A stretch of DNA of 64,000 nucleotides. It comes from Pomacea canaliculata. Its lineage: Eukaryota > Mollusca > Gastropoda > Architaenioglossa > Ampullariidae. Where the stretch lies: contig NC_037593.1 in the NCBI RefSeq assembly GCF_003073045.1, positions 15,880,735 to 15,944,734 on the forward strand. The letters run 5' to 3'. A program made the translations under genes and the position numbers. Positions 1 to 11,300 of this stretch are shown here, piece after piece (position 1 is the stretch's first letter; every line of letters begins with the position of its first letter). Below the pieces are notes generated by a model. It saw only the letters and a program-made list of their open reading frames with translations, ran no database searches and had not been told where the DNA came from.

Positions 1-3000
1 ATACAGTCCGATCTTGTAGTCCTTGTCGGCCTCCAGGTTCACGAGGCGTGGATCGTAGAAACAACAAGACTTTTCCACGATGTTGAAAGACATCCTGCAT
101 CTGTCTACGTAGTCCTTCTGGCTTTCCCCGGCGGAGGCTGCTTGAGACTGGTCCGCAGATGCTGACCCGACAGCAGCACCGGAATTCGTGAAGTCCTGAA
201 TGCTATTCCTAAAACGGAGGCATACTGATACATCTCATTTCCTAAACGGCCCATCAGCGTGCAGCAAAGAAGTCGGCCACGTCCACCATCTTCGATCCCC
301 GACGAAGTCTTTGGCAGTGTTGATGAGTAGTTGGAAGACTTGATCGTAAGTGAGTTTCCGGGCGAAGGAAGAAGGGAAGCAGGTGAGGATGTGTGAGGCA
401 GAAACGAGGGGATGCTGGCAGTCAGGGAGCTGGCCATTTCTGTGGGGTGAGACGCGGGGGTTCGATACATTCGACGTGGAACGCACATCCCCGGAGACTT
501 CCGGCTTTGTGACGGCTGACGTTCTCTTGGGATTGCGAGTCAGCGTTCTGGTTGCCATAGCAACCTCGTCTGAGGTCGTAGGGGTCGTTGCCTTGGAGAA
601 GACCTTTACAGCTCGTACATTTATGGTGGACAGGCCGAAGGGCTGCGATATGGAATCAAAATTTGCTCGGGGAATCCATTTGATGTGCAGTCCGATTATG
701 AACAAGGTCACTCCGCCAAACAGAAATACAAGAACTGAAAATCAAACAGAAATTCAAGTCGTCTGTTATTTTATCTTATGCACGTAAACTTTATAACAGA
801 AAGCACCAAAGATTTTCGGAAACAGACATGATGCGAAAAAAATTAAAAATAATTAAAAATATGAAAAAAAAAAGAAACAGGAGAATACAGACGAGAACAG
901 CAATAAACAAACAGAGAAAAAAAAATAGGTATGAAAGCAAGAGTGGGGAGCAGGGAGGTCAGAAAAACTAACAGAATAAAACGTTATTGAAGAGAAAGAA
1001 ATAAAAGAGAAGACAACAAGCTCAAGAAGAGGGGGAGGGGTCGGTCTAGCATTTCACGCAGCGTCAACAAGTAAGGTTACATTACCATAAAACAACAATA
1101 AAATCATCTGTCGAATATATTTTCAACAATATGCCGCAGTTAAGAGAATCGTTTTCAGTCAATGCTGTTAGTATTTGGTCTCTCTCTCTCACACACACAC
1201 ATACATTCTTTCTCTCTTTCACTCTCTATCTCTTGTGTACACAAATGCTTTCTTTCTCACACAAACACATTCTCACAAACACATATCTGGTCAGATCCTG
1301 AAACTTGATGCTGCTGAGAGATGGGATGGTCTAGAGTTCGCCAGTGTGCAAGGAGGGATGTCTGGACGGACTCTAGAACTGTGCTCACAGTCGCACGCCG
1401 ATGGCGAGGCCGCGGTATCTCCGCCACCGTCACCACGACAATGATGAGACAAAAGAGATTTGTTGACACTTGGCCTGCAGGCAATCAATAGCTGGCCGCT
1501 TGCTGTCGCTGACATACAAACCTCGCTCCACCCAGTCAACAACAGCAAGAGACAGAGAGTTTGCCCATGTCCAATATACAAAGCATATTGAAGTGAAGGC
1601 AGCCTCGTACACACATGCACGCACGTACACAGACTATGGAAGTGTTGCCACACACGCAGTCAGTACTGCGCTGTGAGTTCACAGCAGGATGTGGAGGAGG
1701 GTGGGATGGATGGATGGGTGAGTTTGAGGCGGAGGTAGTTTCTGGTTTGGCTTTTTCTCTGAATCCCATCTGTATTTTAAATCTACATATTTGTGTGCCT
1801 GTGTGTTTGTATACGCGTGTGTCTATGTCCGTGTGTGTGTGTTTGCGCGCGCGTGTGTGTGCATGGGAGAGAAAGCTAACGAAAGATTATGACCTTCTGC
1901 GTATAAACATTTCACAATGCAAAACCCTAACTGAGCTGACACATTAAATGTGTGACTTTCTTTCATAAAAAAGATGAGATACGCGAGATACAAGACTTGA
2001 CTTCCTCTGAATCGAGTAAAACACAGTTCTTACTTCCTTTCTGTAGTCTACTTCCTAAAGTCCCTAAAGCTCGCTGACACTGCAAGCAGATGTGTTAAAG
2101 GCCTACTAGAGTGCAACGACTTGACTGATTTCCGTGAAAGACATCGTTTTCTCAAAATCTGGATGATTAACATCCACGCCACTCCACCAACCCCACCTAC
2201 ATTCCATGTTAGAGACAAAGTCTACAATTATCATCTCTCACAGAAAGACATCGAGAACAACATATGTCCACATCTACAAATATCAACATGTGAAAATAAA
2301 GATCAAAACCCTGTCATTGTGACGTACAAGGGTACCCGTATGTCACTGAGACAACAGCCAGTTCAATACTGGACATGTAGAGATGTAGTCGTGGTTGTTC
2401 GTGACGTCACCGACTTCATCCCTGATGGTGGTGGTGGTGGTGGCTGTACGTTGGTGCCTCAAGAACGCTGAAGGTACGATAAAGATTTCGTAAAACTGAA
2501 TTGTAAATAGGAAAAGGGTTGAGTGCGTCATAACTGCCAGAACGGTCGACAACGGTACAAAAGATGCTTCACGCCATATTTATCAGGTAAGTGTAAAAAG
2601 AATTTTGGGTGTGTTACACCTTCCACGTGACTTTACCCTACTCACGGTGAACCATTTTCTGTTCACCACTCGCCTTTAATGGTTAACTTTTCTTCTCGAT
2701 CTGACCCCGCTGAAGGGAAATAAAATGCTCTTTGAAATCTTTTAAATGATTAAACAATCTGAGAGTACTTTCACGAGTAGTCCTAAGCAAACATGTGTAC
2801 ATGACAGCACGTGCACGCATAAATAAACTGACAGAAGTGAGTGCCAGACATTATTTATCTCGCCAAGCCCGCAAACAAAGCCTGCCTAATGTCGGTGTCG
2901 GTAGAGATGGCAGTCAGACACACAAGTGTTTCCCTCTGCAAGATAAGAACCAAAATATTCCCCACTCTCGCGGTCATGGCGACCCTACAATAGAGGCTGG

Positions 3001-3186
3001 CTCTGTGCGCCGAGCATCTCAGCTGTCCTGACAAAAAAATGGCGTAGGAGGGCTGGAGGTAGAGGCGGAATGGAGGCTAACAGGAAGCTGGTTAGAAACA
3101 TGCAGCAAGGCAAGGCATGCAGGAACATACATGTATGTGTGTGGAGGTGGTGGTGGTGGCTTACCAAACAGCTTGCGCTCCCACAT
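1..3186 (-). CDS. Galactoside alpha-1,2-fucosyltransferase-like (GT11), 5' part, reading frame broken
   Basis: Likely a Golgi type II membrane enzyme moving fucose from GDP-fucose to galactose on surface glycans (GT11 family knowledge). Exon 1 (3186-3165) encodes MWERKLF and ends in a G|GTAAGC donor in phase 1. Exon 2 starts at 734 after a TTTCAG acceptor in the matching phase, giving a short cytosolic tail, one membrane helix (VLVFLFGGVTLFIIGL) and a Ser/Thr/Pro-rich stem. The GDP-fucose motif GRLGNEMYQYAS (about 247-212) is diagnostic of GT11, and FYDPRLVNLEADKDYKIGLY at the left edge matches the region before the family's 'QSW' block. These three parts lie in different frames: stem in one, GRLGN in the next, left edge back in the first, with the shifts near 300-250 and 210-150. 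The rest of the enzyme is beyond base 1. Family assignment is firm; whether the gene is functional cannot be told here. Confidence 0.75.
735..3164 (-). other. Intron 1 of the fucosyltransferase-like gene
   Basis: A 2.4 kb intron between the 22-base coding exon at 3186-3165 and exon 2 starting at 734. The donor reads G|GTAAGC and the acceptor TTTCAG|TT, both in phase 1. It holds A-rich stretches (840-1010), TC/CA repeats (1170-1275), a TG run (1800-1860) and a GGT run (2427-2442). Open frames inside it are low-complexity and unsupported by splice sites. Confidence 0.6.
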
Positions 3187-3660
3187 CTTGGCAAGCCCCG
3201 CGGAGCCGCAGACTGGAGGGAGCCTGTCACAACGGAGAAAGTGTTAGGGCCTGCATCTTTCTCCCAGTGATGGCAGAGAGGCGGCAGTGAGAATCTCTTC
3301 TGTGCTTCCGCAGCCTTGCATGGTTGGCGAGCTAACTGGCACACATACACACTCACACACACACGCGCGCAATTAGTCCTCGTCAGGCGGCTGGCTTGCC
3401 GCGAACTGCCGCGCTGCTTGCCGCGAGTGTCTGGCAGCAGCAGCAGCAGCACGGTGCTGCGCGACACAGAAAGAGATGCATGCACGTCCTGAGAACGCGA
3501 GCCACTTCGGCAGAGGAGGAGCATCCGGGGGATCGCTCCACCGCGAGTATGAGTAGAGCTGGGGGAGGAGGGAGGGGAGGGAGGAACATCGAAAGGCGGA
3601 AGAGCGGACGAGGAAGGGGAGGCAAGTGAGAACAGGTCGCGTGTAGGTGCCACGTGACTG
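3187..3660 (-). promoter_or_regulatory. GC-rich 5' flank of the fucosyltransferase-like gene
   Basis: The stretch just upstream of the start codon at 3186 is much more GC-rich than its surroundings. It contains a CAG triplet run (about 3437-3452), a CA-rich stretch (about 3340-3370) and purine-rich clusters (3555-3630). That suits a 5' UTR and proximal promoter, but I see no TATA box at a convincing distance, so the transcription start is not placed. Long open frames here on both strands come from low-complexity sequence. Confidence 0.3.
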
Positions 3661-3750
3661 TGACACGTAATAAGTGTGTATACAGTAGTTTGTTTGTCCC
3701 CCCCCGCGTACTTTATACACACTTGAGTTCTTCCGTTCTCCGTGACTGTG

Positions 3751-3866
3751 GTGTGACGTGACATCACCGGCCTGACACATGTACACAGCTGGGTATGATG
3801 TCACGTGACATCACTTGCCTGACACATGTACATACCTCTGTACGGTGTCACGTGACATCCTCATAG
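3751..3866. repeat. About 47-bp direct repeat carrying CACGTGACATC, 2.5 copies
   Basis: CGTGACATC recurs near 3757, 3804 and 3851, a period of 47. Between the first two copies the block CCTGACACATGTACA is repeated exactly (3771-3785 and 3819-3833). Copies two and three carry TCACGTGAC, an E-box (CACGTG) palindrome core; the first has the variant GACGTGAC. The array sits 0.6 kb upstream of the fucosyltransferase start codon. Confidence 0.75.
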
Positions 3867-4012
3867 TGCGACTGTGATCGAAGCATATACGTCTGTGTGA
3901 TTTATGATTGATTAGTCGGAGTCAGTCAACATTTCACCTTCAATTTGCTGGGATGAGTGTTGCAGGCTGGTCATCCTAAGGGTAAACAAGTCTGTACATA
4001 CAAGCGAGAGGT

Positions 4013-4037
4013 GATTGATTGATTGATTGATTGATTG

Positions 4038-4070
<33 letters not shown>
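4013..4070. repeat. (GATT)n tetranucleotide microsatellite
   Basis: About 14 GATT units with one interruption (GTTT). The open frames that cross it (repeated INQS on the minus strand) are products of the repeat. Confidence 0.9.
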
Positions 4071-5110
4071 AGTCTTGTATACACATTTGCACACAGAGAT
4101 GTAGAAGATTATAAAAGGAAGATAGAAAGACGAACTCCATCGTTATAAAACCAAATATTTTTACAAAGTATGCAAACATTTCATATTGCTTTTCAGAAAT
4201 AATTTATTACTGTATATACAGTACAGGTATTTATATATACACACGTGTCACTGTACACTGGCCATACAACAGTCAACACTAGAGCTTTCCTAGACATTCG
4301 GCAAACAGGGAGGAACACCAACACATTTTCTCCTCCCCTAGATAAGGACAAATAGGACAATATTTTCAATCCCCCCACCCATCCTGGAAATATTATATCA
4401 ACATAGTACAATAACAATAATGATAACAATAATACTAATAAAGTTTTAGAGCGATAATTAAAATGTGAATGCGTTGAGAGACAGGAGGGGTGAGCCTGTC
4501 GGTTGTCGGCAACCGTTATCTCCCCCCTTGTCTAAAAGCCTTCTACATTAAATCAGCTTGAATCTGCTCGCCTCAAGTGGTCTGCACGTTGACAGTCACC
4601 CGGGAGATATCGGGTAGCCTGGCTAGTTTGAAGTAAGCAGGTGAGAATGGGGAAGTGGGTGGAGCGAAATGGGAACGAAAGTGGAATCGTTACAGCGTTA
4701 AGGCAACAGAATAATTCATTTCAGTCCTACACGAGGAGGACTACATTAATAGGTACTATCAGTAGGAGGTGCTCACGTCTGCCATACAAAGTCTCTTATT
4801 GTCAGCTAAGGTGCGTGTGTGTGTCTGTGTGTTTGGAGGTTTGTTTGTGCCTATCATATGTCTCTTTCAGAGAAGGCGCACGAGCTTGTGAGTGGGTATT
4901 GTGTGTGTATGTGTTATCGGTGTGTGTGTGTGAGAGAGAGAGAGATATGCATTCTTCTTACACCTTATGTCATCTTCTACACGATGACTCTTCACAATAA
5001 ACTTCACAGAGGTAGGAAAATAAAATAAGCCAACACACAGGCAAGGAGAATTCACTTGCTATAACCTTACAGAATTTGAGACCTATAAACTAAGAACAGT
5101 TTAATACTAG

Positions 5111-5122
5111 CAATAATAATAA

Positions 5123-5192
<70 letters not shown>
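5111..5192. repeat. (AAT)n trinucleotide microsatellite
   Basis: About 26 AAT/TAA units with a single irregularity near 5120. It lies 190 bases downstream of the stop codon of the QVR/Ly6 gene, so it may fall in that gene's 3' UTR or flank. Confidence 0.9.
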
Positions 5193-5193
<1 letters not shown>

Positions 5194-5381
5194 CTTTACT
5201 TTCATAAATGCATTTTTAAAACCAAACTATGGGAATAAATTAAGCTTTCAACTGCAACTCCATCGAAGGACTTTCCTTTTCAATCATCGTTACCATCCCA
5301 GCGTTCCAACTGCCTCACTTCCTCCATTAAGATCGCTAGTCCGATACCGAGGAGGCAAGATGGAGAGGATAGTTTGGTGAT

Positions 5382-8300
5382 TCACAGCAAAGCCTTTAAG
5401 TCATCTTTCTTTTCATAACCGTCATTCAAACTCTTCTCCAACCTCGTGCTCTCCGTCGAACTGTTGCCGGTCGATGTCGCCAGCCAATGCTCTGGTGCTG
5501 TCGTAGAAACTGTGGAATTGTTGGTGTTGGTGGAGTTGGTGGTGGTGATGATGCTGGTGCTGATGCCGCTTTCTCCTCTCACAGCCGCTGTGGTGTTTGT
5601 CTCGTGCAGCATCTCTGTCTCCTTGTCCACGTGGAAGCTGAGGGTGGTGTCCTCTCTCCCTGTTGAGAGAACCTGGCGGGTGGTGACCTCTTGGTCTGTT
5701 GACCGAGCCAGACGGGTAGCATCCTCTGGTTCTGTTGAGCGGTTGAAGCGGGTGGTGTTTTCTCTGTCTGTTGACTGGACCTGGATGGTTGTGTGTTGTC
5801 CGACTGTTGAGTCGGTGTAATGGCTACTGTCCACTCTTTCTGTTGAACGAGTTTGTCGGGTGGTTGTCTTCTGACTTTGAAGGGCGAACGGAGACAGTTG
5901 AGACACAGAACTTCTGCTCACTGGATGGTCTCTAGCCGCCATTATGGACTGAGGTAAATACCCTGCAGCTGCAGCAGCTGCAGCAGCAGCAGATAGAGCA
6001 TTTTCTCCTGTAATGAATAAATGAAGGAATGAATAGAACAAGTTTTGGTACGCTACAAATTTACTATTGCTTATCATGGGGACAAACTTAGGAACAACTA
6101 AAAGTCTTTAACGCTCAATCTTGCATACCAGGTAAACCGATACAAGCAGTTCATACGAATCGATATGGAGAGTGATGGAGAACTCAAATGAAGTTCTCTC
6201 AACTTCTGAAAAAGCCCGTGAGAGGAGCTGACTGCCAGCAAATAAGTTTAATGTGGAGACGATGCGTTTTATAATCTACAAAACCACATGACCAATGAAG
6301 AAGCATGAAAGACAATGGATCCCTTTACAACCTTCTGTATACAGAGAAACAGCTGACAGATATATCCTGAGGTCACGAGAACTGGCACAGACCACCATGG
6401 AGAAACAGTACAGGAGGAAGATAACGAGGCAGACGAAAAAAAAGAAAAGGGCAGACAATTTCCAAGAGTGGATTGTCCTGCCAACAGCGCATCCCCAACC
6501 AGAACAGACGAAACAGTTTAGACTGCCAGATATAATAAATAAATGAATTAATTAATTAATCCCGAGAGGGGGAAAGAACCAAGAAAGTAAACGTGATTTG
6601 TTACTCTTTAGCGAATCATGGATTACTCAATTAGGTTGACAAATTAGGACGATGATCATGATTTGTGAGGGAGGGGGAGAGATTAGAAATACCTTTGAAA
6701 GGCTCCATCCTTGCCAGGTATTTTTCTTGTATTTGTTGCATGGAGTCGCCGTTGCAGAGAGACGCAGTACAGAAGCACCACTCGACCGTCCGACCCCACA
6801 TCTGTTGCACCCGGCAGCCTACGTACCCGGTGTTGATGACACTGTTCATCCAGCCATCGGCACACCCTCGGTAAATAACTGCCAAGGACAAGCAGTAGGT
6901 AAAGTTGTCATCCAGGTTAAAAAAAAATTCTTTGAATAAATTCAAAAACTGATAAGAACAGAGTTATTTTTATAAGTGCTTGAAAAGTGTAAACAAGTAG
7001 AAAACAAAATTTTAAACACCGATGACAGGTTTATAAATATCCTTATCAAAGACTTTTATTATAAAGAACCAGGTAATCTTGAGAAGGCGAATTGTATAAA
7101 TTACCATCCAATTGATACTATAATGAAATGAATTGCTTATCCAAACCAAAGCATTTCCCGCGAAACCATTTTATTCCTTCAGTAAACATTGGCTACAATC
7201 GATGAAAGGTCCATGAAGACGTCTTCATCTGAGCTTGCGTCCTTATGAGTCAGAGATGATGGACAACTTCATTTTGTCATTAATGTGCTTCGATAACTAA
7301 GCTAAGCTGGCGATGAGAGTTACCTCCCCCGTCGTTCCTGACGAAGCACTTGTTGGTCTCGGAGCACGCGGACTTGCCCAGGTAGGCCGCCTTCACCGTG
7401 TCCACCTTGTCGCCACACAGCGGGCTGTCGCTGTAGCAGTCCCAGCAGAAGAACTCTGACATCAGGCAGGAAAAAAATATAAATATGTGAACTGTTTGTT
7501 CACAAAGTACAAGTCTGGCTGCATCTAGTGCATAAACTTAACGGAACTTTTACGGTGGAGTTATTTTGGGGGACAATATAGAAACATTCATGGTGACAAG
7601 GGTTATGAAAATAATAATGGTGATGATGATTGTTTTATTGGGAAAATTATAATATTAGCTGAAGACAAATGTTTTAACAAAGAAAGAAAGAAAGCTGGAC
7701 CGGTAAAACACGTTACCGTAAATTGTAAACTTTACCTTAATTCCATTTCTCTAATATCCGATTAAACGATATCCTCTAGGCTCTGACTATGTCACTAATT
7801 GTTTGAACTCTTGAACTCTAGGCACTGACCTTGTTTGCTGATGTCCACCATGATCGGATTATTTCCTCCTGTGATGTCGGCGGGCCTGCTCTCCACATTG
7901 TTTGTATTATCAGCTAGCTCCTCTAACTCCATCAAACGTCCTCCTCTCACCCACTTGCTGCTCAGTCCCACCTTTCCCTGGTCATCGAGCACAGGTGGGC
8001 TAGTTGGGCGAGGAGTCCACCTTCTTGGCTGTCATTGAATAATTATCTATCAGTACTAACTTGAGATCAAAGTGAAAGTAAAATAATGTTTACACAACGA
8101 GTCTACTGAGCAGAGAAAGACACATTAGTCAACACACTTTTTGTACACAGAAGCTGCAGATAATTATGTCACGAGTAAACCATCAGAAACTTTCAGTTTT
8201 GTGACCTAATTAAAATCTTTAATTATATCAAACAAAACAAATGCACGGAAATTTTTAGTGTTGTTGTTTATCGAGTTCTTGTTAATAAATGTTACGACCT

Positions 8301-11300
8301 TCACCTTCATTGTCGGCTTCTTGTCCTGTTCATCCTTCAGCCACCAGGGTTTGATGTGAGCCCAGCCCAAGCCCCACTTCCATGCACCGGTAGTGACGTC
8401 ATCACTCTCGGAGGCGCGGGCCCCGTCAGTAGAGCCCTGGGTGGACGGTTTGTTACTGGTGCTGGTGGTGGTGCCTTTGGTGCTAGTCTTGGTGCTAGTC
8501 TTAGTGCTGGTCCTGGTGCTGGTCCTGGTGCTGGTGCTGGACCCAGTGCTGGTGCTAGTGTCCATCGGGTGGCAGTACTTCCGGTCGTGGTCTCCTCTTC
8601 ATCTTCGTTCTCTGCTTCTTCGGCTTCGTCGGACGTGTGCTGGTGAACCTCGCCAGTGACAGGGAAATCCCATCTAGAAACACACGCACACATGCACACC
8701 CGCACACCCATGCACATGCAAGCGTAGGCACGCATACACACGCACGCATAGGCACATAACATAGTGATCGGTGTGTTTCTCATTGCACGACCTTTTTTTT
8801 AAAATTGGGACAGAGACGATTAGGACTCAAAGATGCTCTTGTCTAAACATTTGTAAAGGAAGTATTTAAGTCCTAATACTAATTCTACGCATTTGCTGGG
8901 CACAAAGGAAGTATTTAAGGGTTAATGTAGACTTCCGTGTCGGCAAGTATCTTTACAAATTAATCTCATTTACACTTCAGAACTCTTATCTCGTCCCTCT
9001 GTCTGTGGGAGGTGGAAAGAAAAGCTCAAAGGGAGGTACGCATGCTCATGCAACCTTCATGCAATACATTACATACATGTGTGTGTTTTTGTTCTTGCTG
9101 ACCCTTTGTAGCTTATAGTTTTCTAGACAACACCTAAGATTTGTAATGTTTTTAATACATTTGTGAATAAACTGTAAAGAGTAAAAACTTAATACAAATT
9201 TGCAAACATCACTTTTAACATGTAAGTTCTTGACTCAATTTTCCATTTTAATATCATTACTTTCTGAAATTCCGCTTTTGGATTTGAAAAACTAAAATAT
9301 ATTTCATACATTCTGCCAAAACTTAGAGAAAGTGATGCACAAGCGAGAAGAAGACAAAAATTCCAGTCGAGGCGCAAACCCAAACGGAAACACCGAAACC
9401 CTGACCCGTGGTCCTGGGGTCAAAAGGACATTGCCCTCCCACCCCTCCTCCAAGCAATCCAAAAGTCTTTTTAAAACATTATAAAGCTGATGGTCAAAGC
9501 TAGCAAGAAACCAATGCACACACATGACCGCCGTCCACAGCAAAGATAAATAATTCAAGTGTGGGAAGAACAGTGAGACACCAACGTTCCCAGACATGCT
9601 TTGAAGACAGGAAAGGATCGACGGAAGGAGTGAGAGGAAGGAATGCAGCAAATTGTTTTGGTAAAAGGCTACATGCACGGAATAATGCTCAAACGGTGAA
9701 AAATCATGCAAAATAAATCATTGAAATACAGGAAAATAGCAGTTAGACAATGTTACCATGGTGACAAAGAAATGTTTGTATAAGGTTTTCAGTCTTCGAT
9801 TCTATTATTAGATTAGGTAACATTAGAGAAGTAACGGTCTGCAGCTTCCAAAAAATGCAAATTAATCTTATTGATCCCAGGATTATTTATAAAAATATTT
9901 ATACTATAAAAATGATTGAGACTAAAGGGTTATAAATAATTTAAATAGAATAAATAACAAAATAGTATGTTACATTTAAGATCACAAGGATATTGAAGTT
10001 GAATATCACAATGCCAATAAAGACATAGAGCAAGTAATAATATATCATGAATAATGTAAAGGATCATACATAATAATAAAGTAAATAAAGCTTATTTTTT
10101 ATATTTAAGTCGAAGTTTTATTATGAAGGAAGGAAAAGCTACTTTTACTACAATCGACTTATAATAAAACAAAAGAGATCTGGTGTGTGAGTCAGTAAGT
10201 CAGTAAGTCAGTCAGTCAGTAAGTCAGTCAGTGAGTCAGTCAGTGCAGGAGTCAGTCAGGGAGTTAGTAAGTCAGTCAGTCAGTTTGACAATTACTTTTA
10301 TAGTTCAGCTGATTAGAAAAACTAATAGCTACATTTGTTTGTCCAGAAATTAAAGCCATTTTAGAATCACAATCAATAATTAATAACAAGAATAATAAGA
10401 ATAATAATGGAACAAGCTGTATAAGGAAGTTAATGCATCTATTGCTGAATGAAAAAATAATAAATAAATACAGTCAGGTAATGTTTCACACTGTCCTTTT
10501 GTTCGTTAGTCTATCCGCTGCTCTCATAGCTATTTCCTCTCTAACTTGATGTCTATGTCGTAGCCATGGAACCGATTAGTCTACACATATTTACTTTTAA
10601 TTCCTTAGACTGTATGAATAGACACAAGACAAATTTGAATAACTGATCTTTTATTAAAAATCAAAAAAGTATTCTCAAAAAATAAAAATGTGAGACAATT
10701 GGTCCGAGAATTTTTCTCTTCAACAAATAATACTGCATTACAATATGTAAATATGTAAAAATAAGATCAAAACTGTTAAAAGGAGCAGAAAATAGGGAAA
10801 GGAGGAGGACATTCTTCGAATATAAACGGCAGTAACCATATTGCATTCACATTATCACCAGTCCTATACCCAGCGTTGCTTCTTACAACAAACAATAATT
10901 TAAAATGAAACCAAGCACAAAGCCAGTAGAGTTTCAAAAAAATATCGAGTAAAAAAATTAGCAAAAGCTTTTTTCTTTTTTTTTTTTTTCATTTTATCTC
11001 CATCACACAGCAGCAGTTTCATGGGAGTGTTATCCAAGTTTTAGAGTTTTTTTTTTTTTTTTTTAAATTCCTTGTGGCATCACTTCCACTCGTCCGGCGA
11101 ATTGTGATCCGCCTCCAGGGTGGGGAGCGCTTACATCTCTGTTTGTAATTTCTTCCAAATTTGGTTTTCTCATCTCATGAGCTGAAATTGGAAAAGAACC
11201 AAGCCCTGGCGCTAGAGGCTGGCTGACATAGCAGACGTGGATATGTTAACTTGATTTACGAGCCGTTCACCTTCTTTTTAACCCTTTTCCTGTCACGTGC

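Noticed and set aside
2985-3804. Minus-strand frames of 260 and 143 codons
   Set aside because: Low-complexity composition, no domain, and they overlap the short fucosyltransferase start exon in a different frame.
10188-10284. CRISPR-like regular repeat
   Set aside because: Simple tetranucleotide array without unique spacers, in an animal intron.
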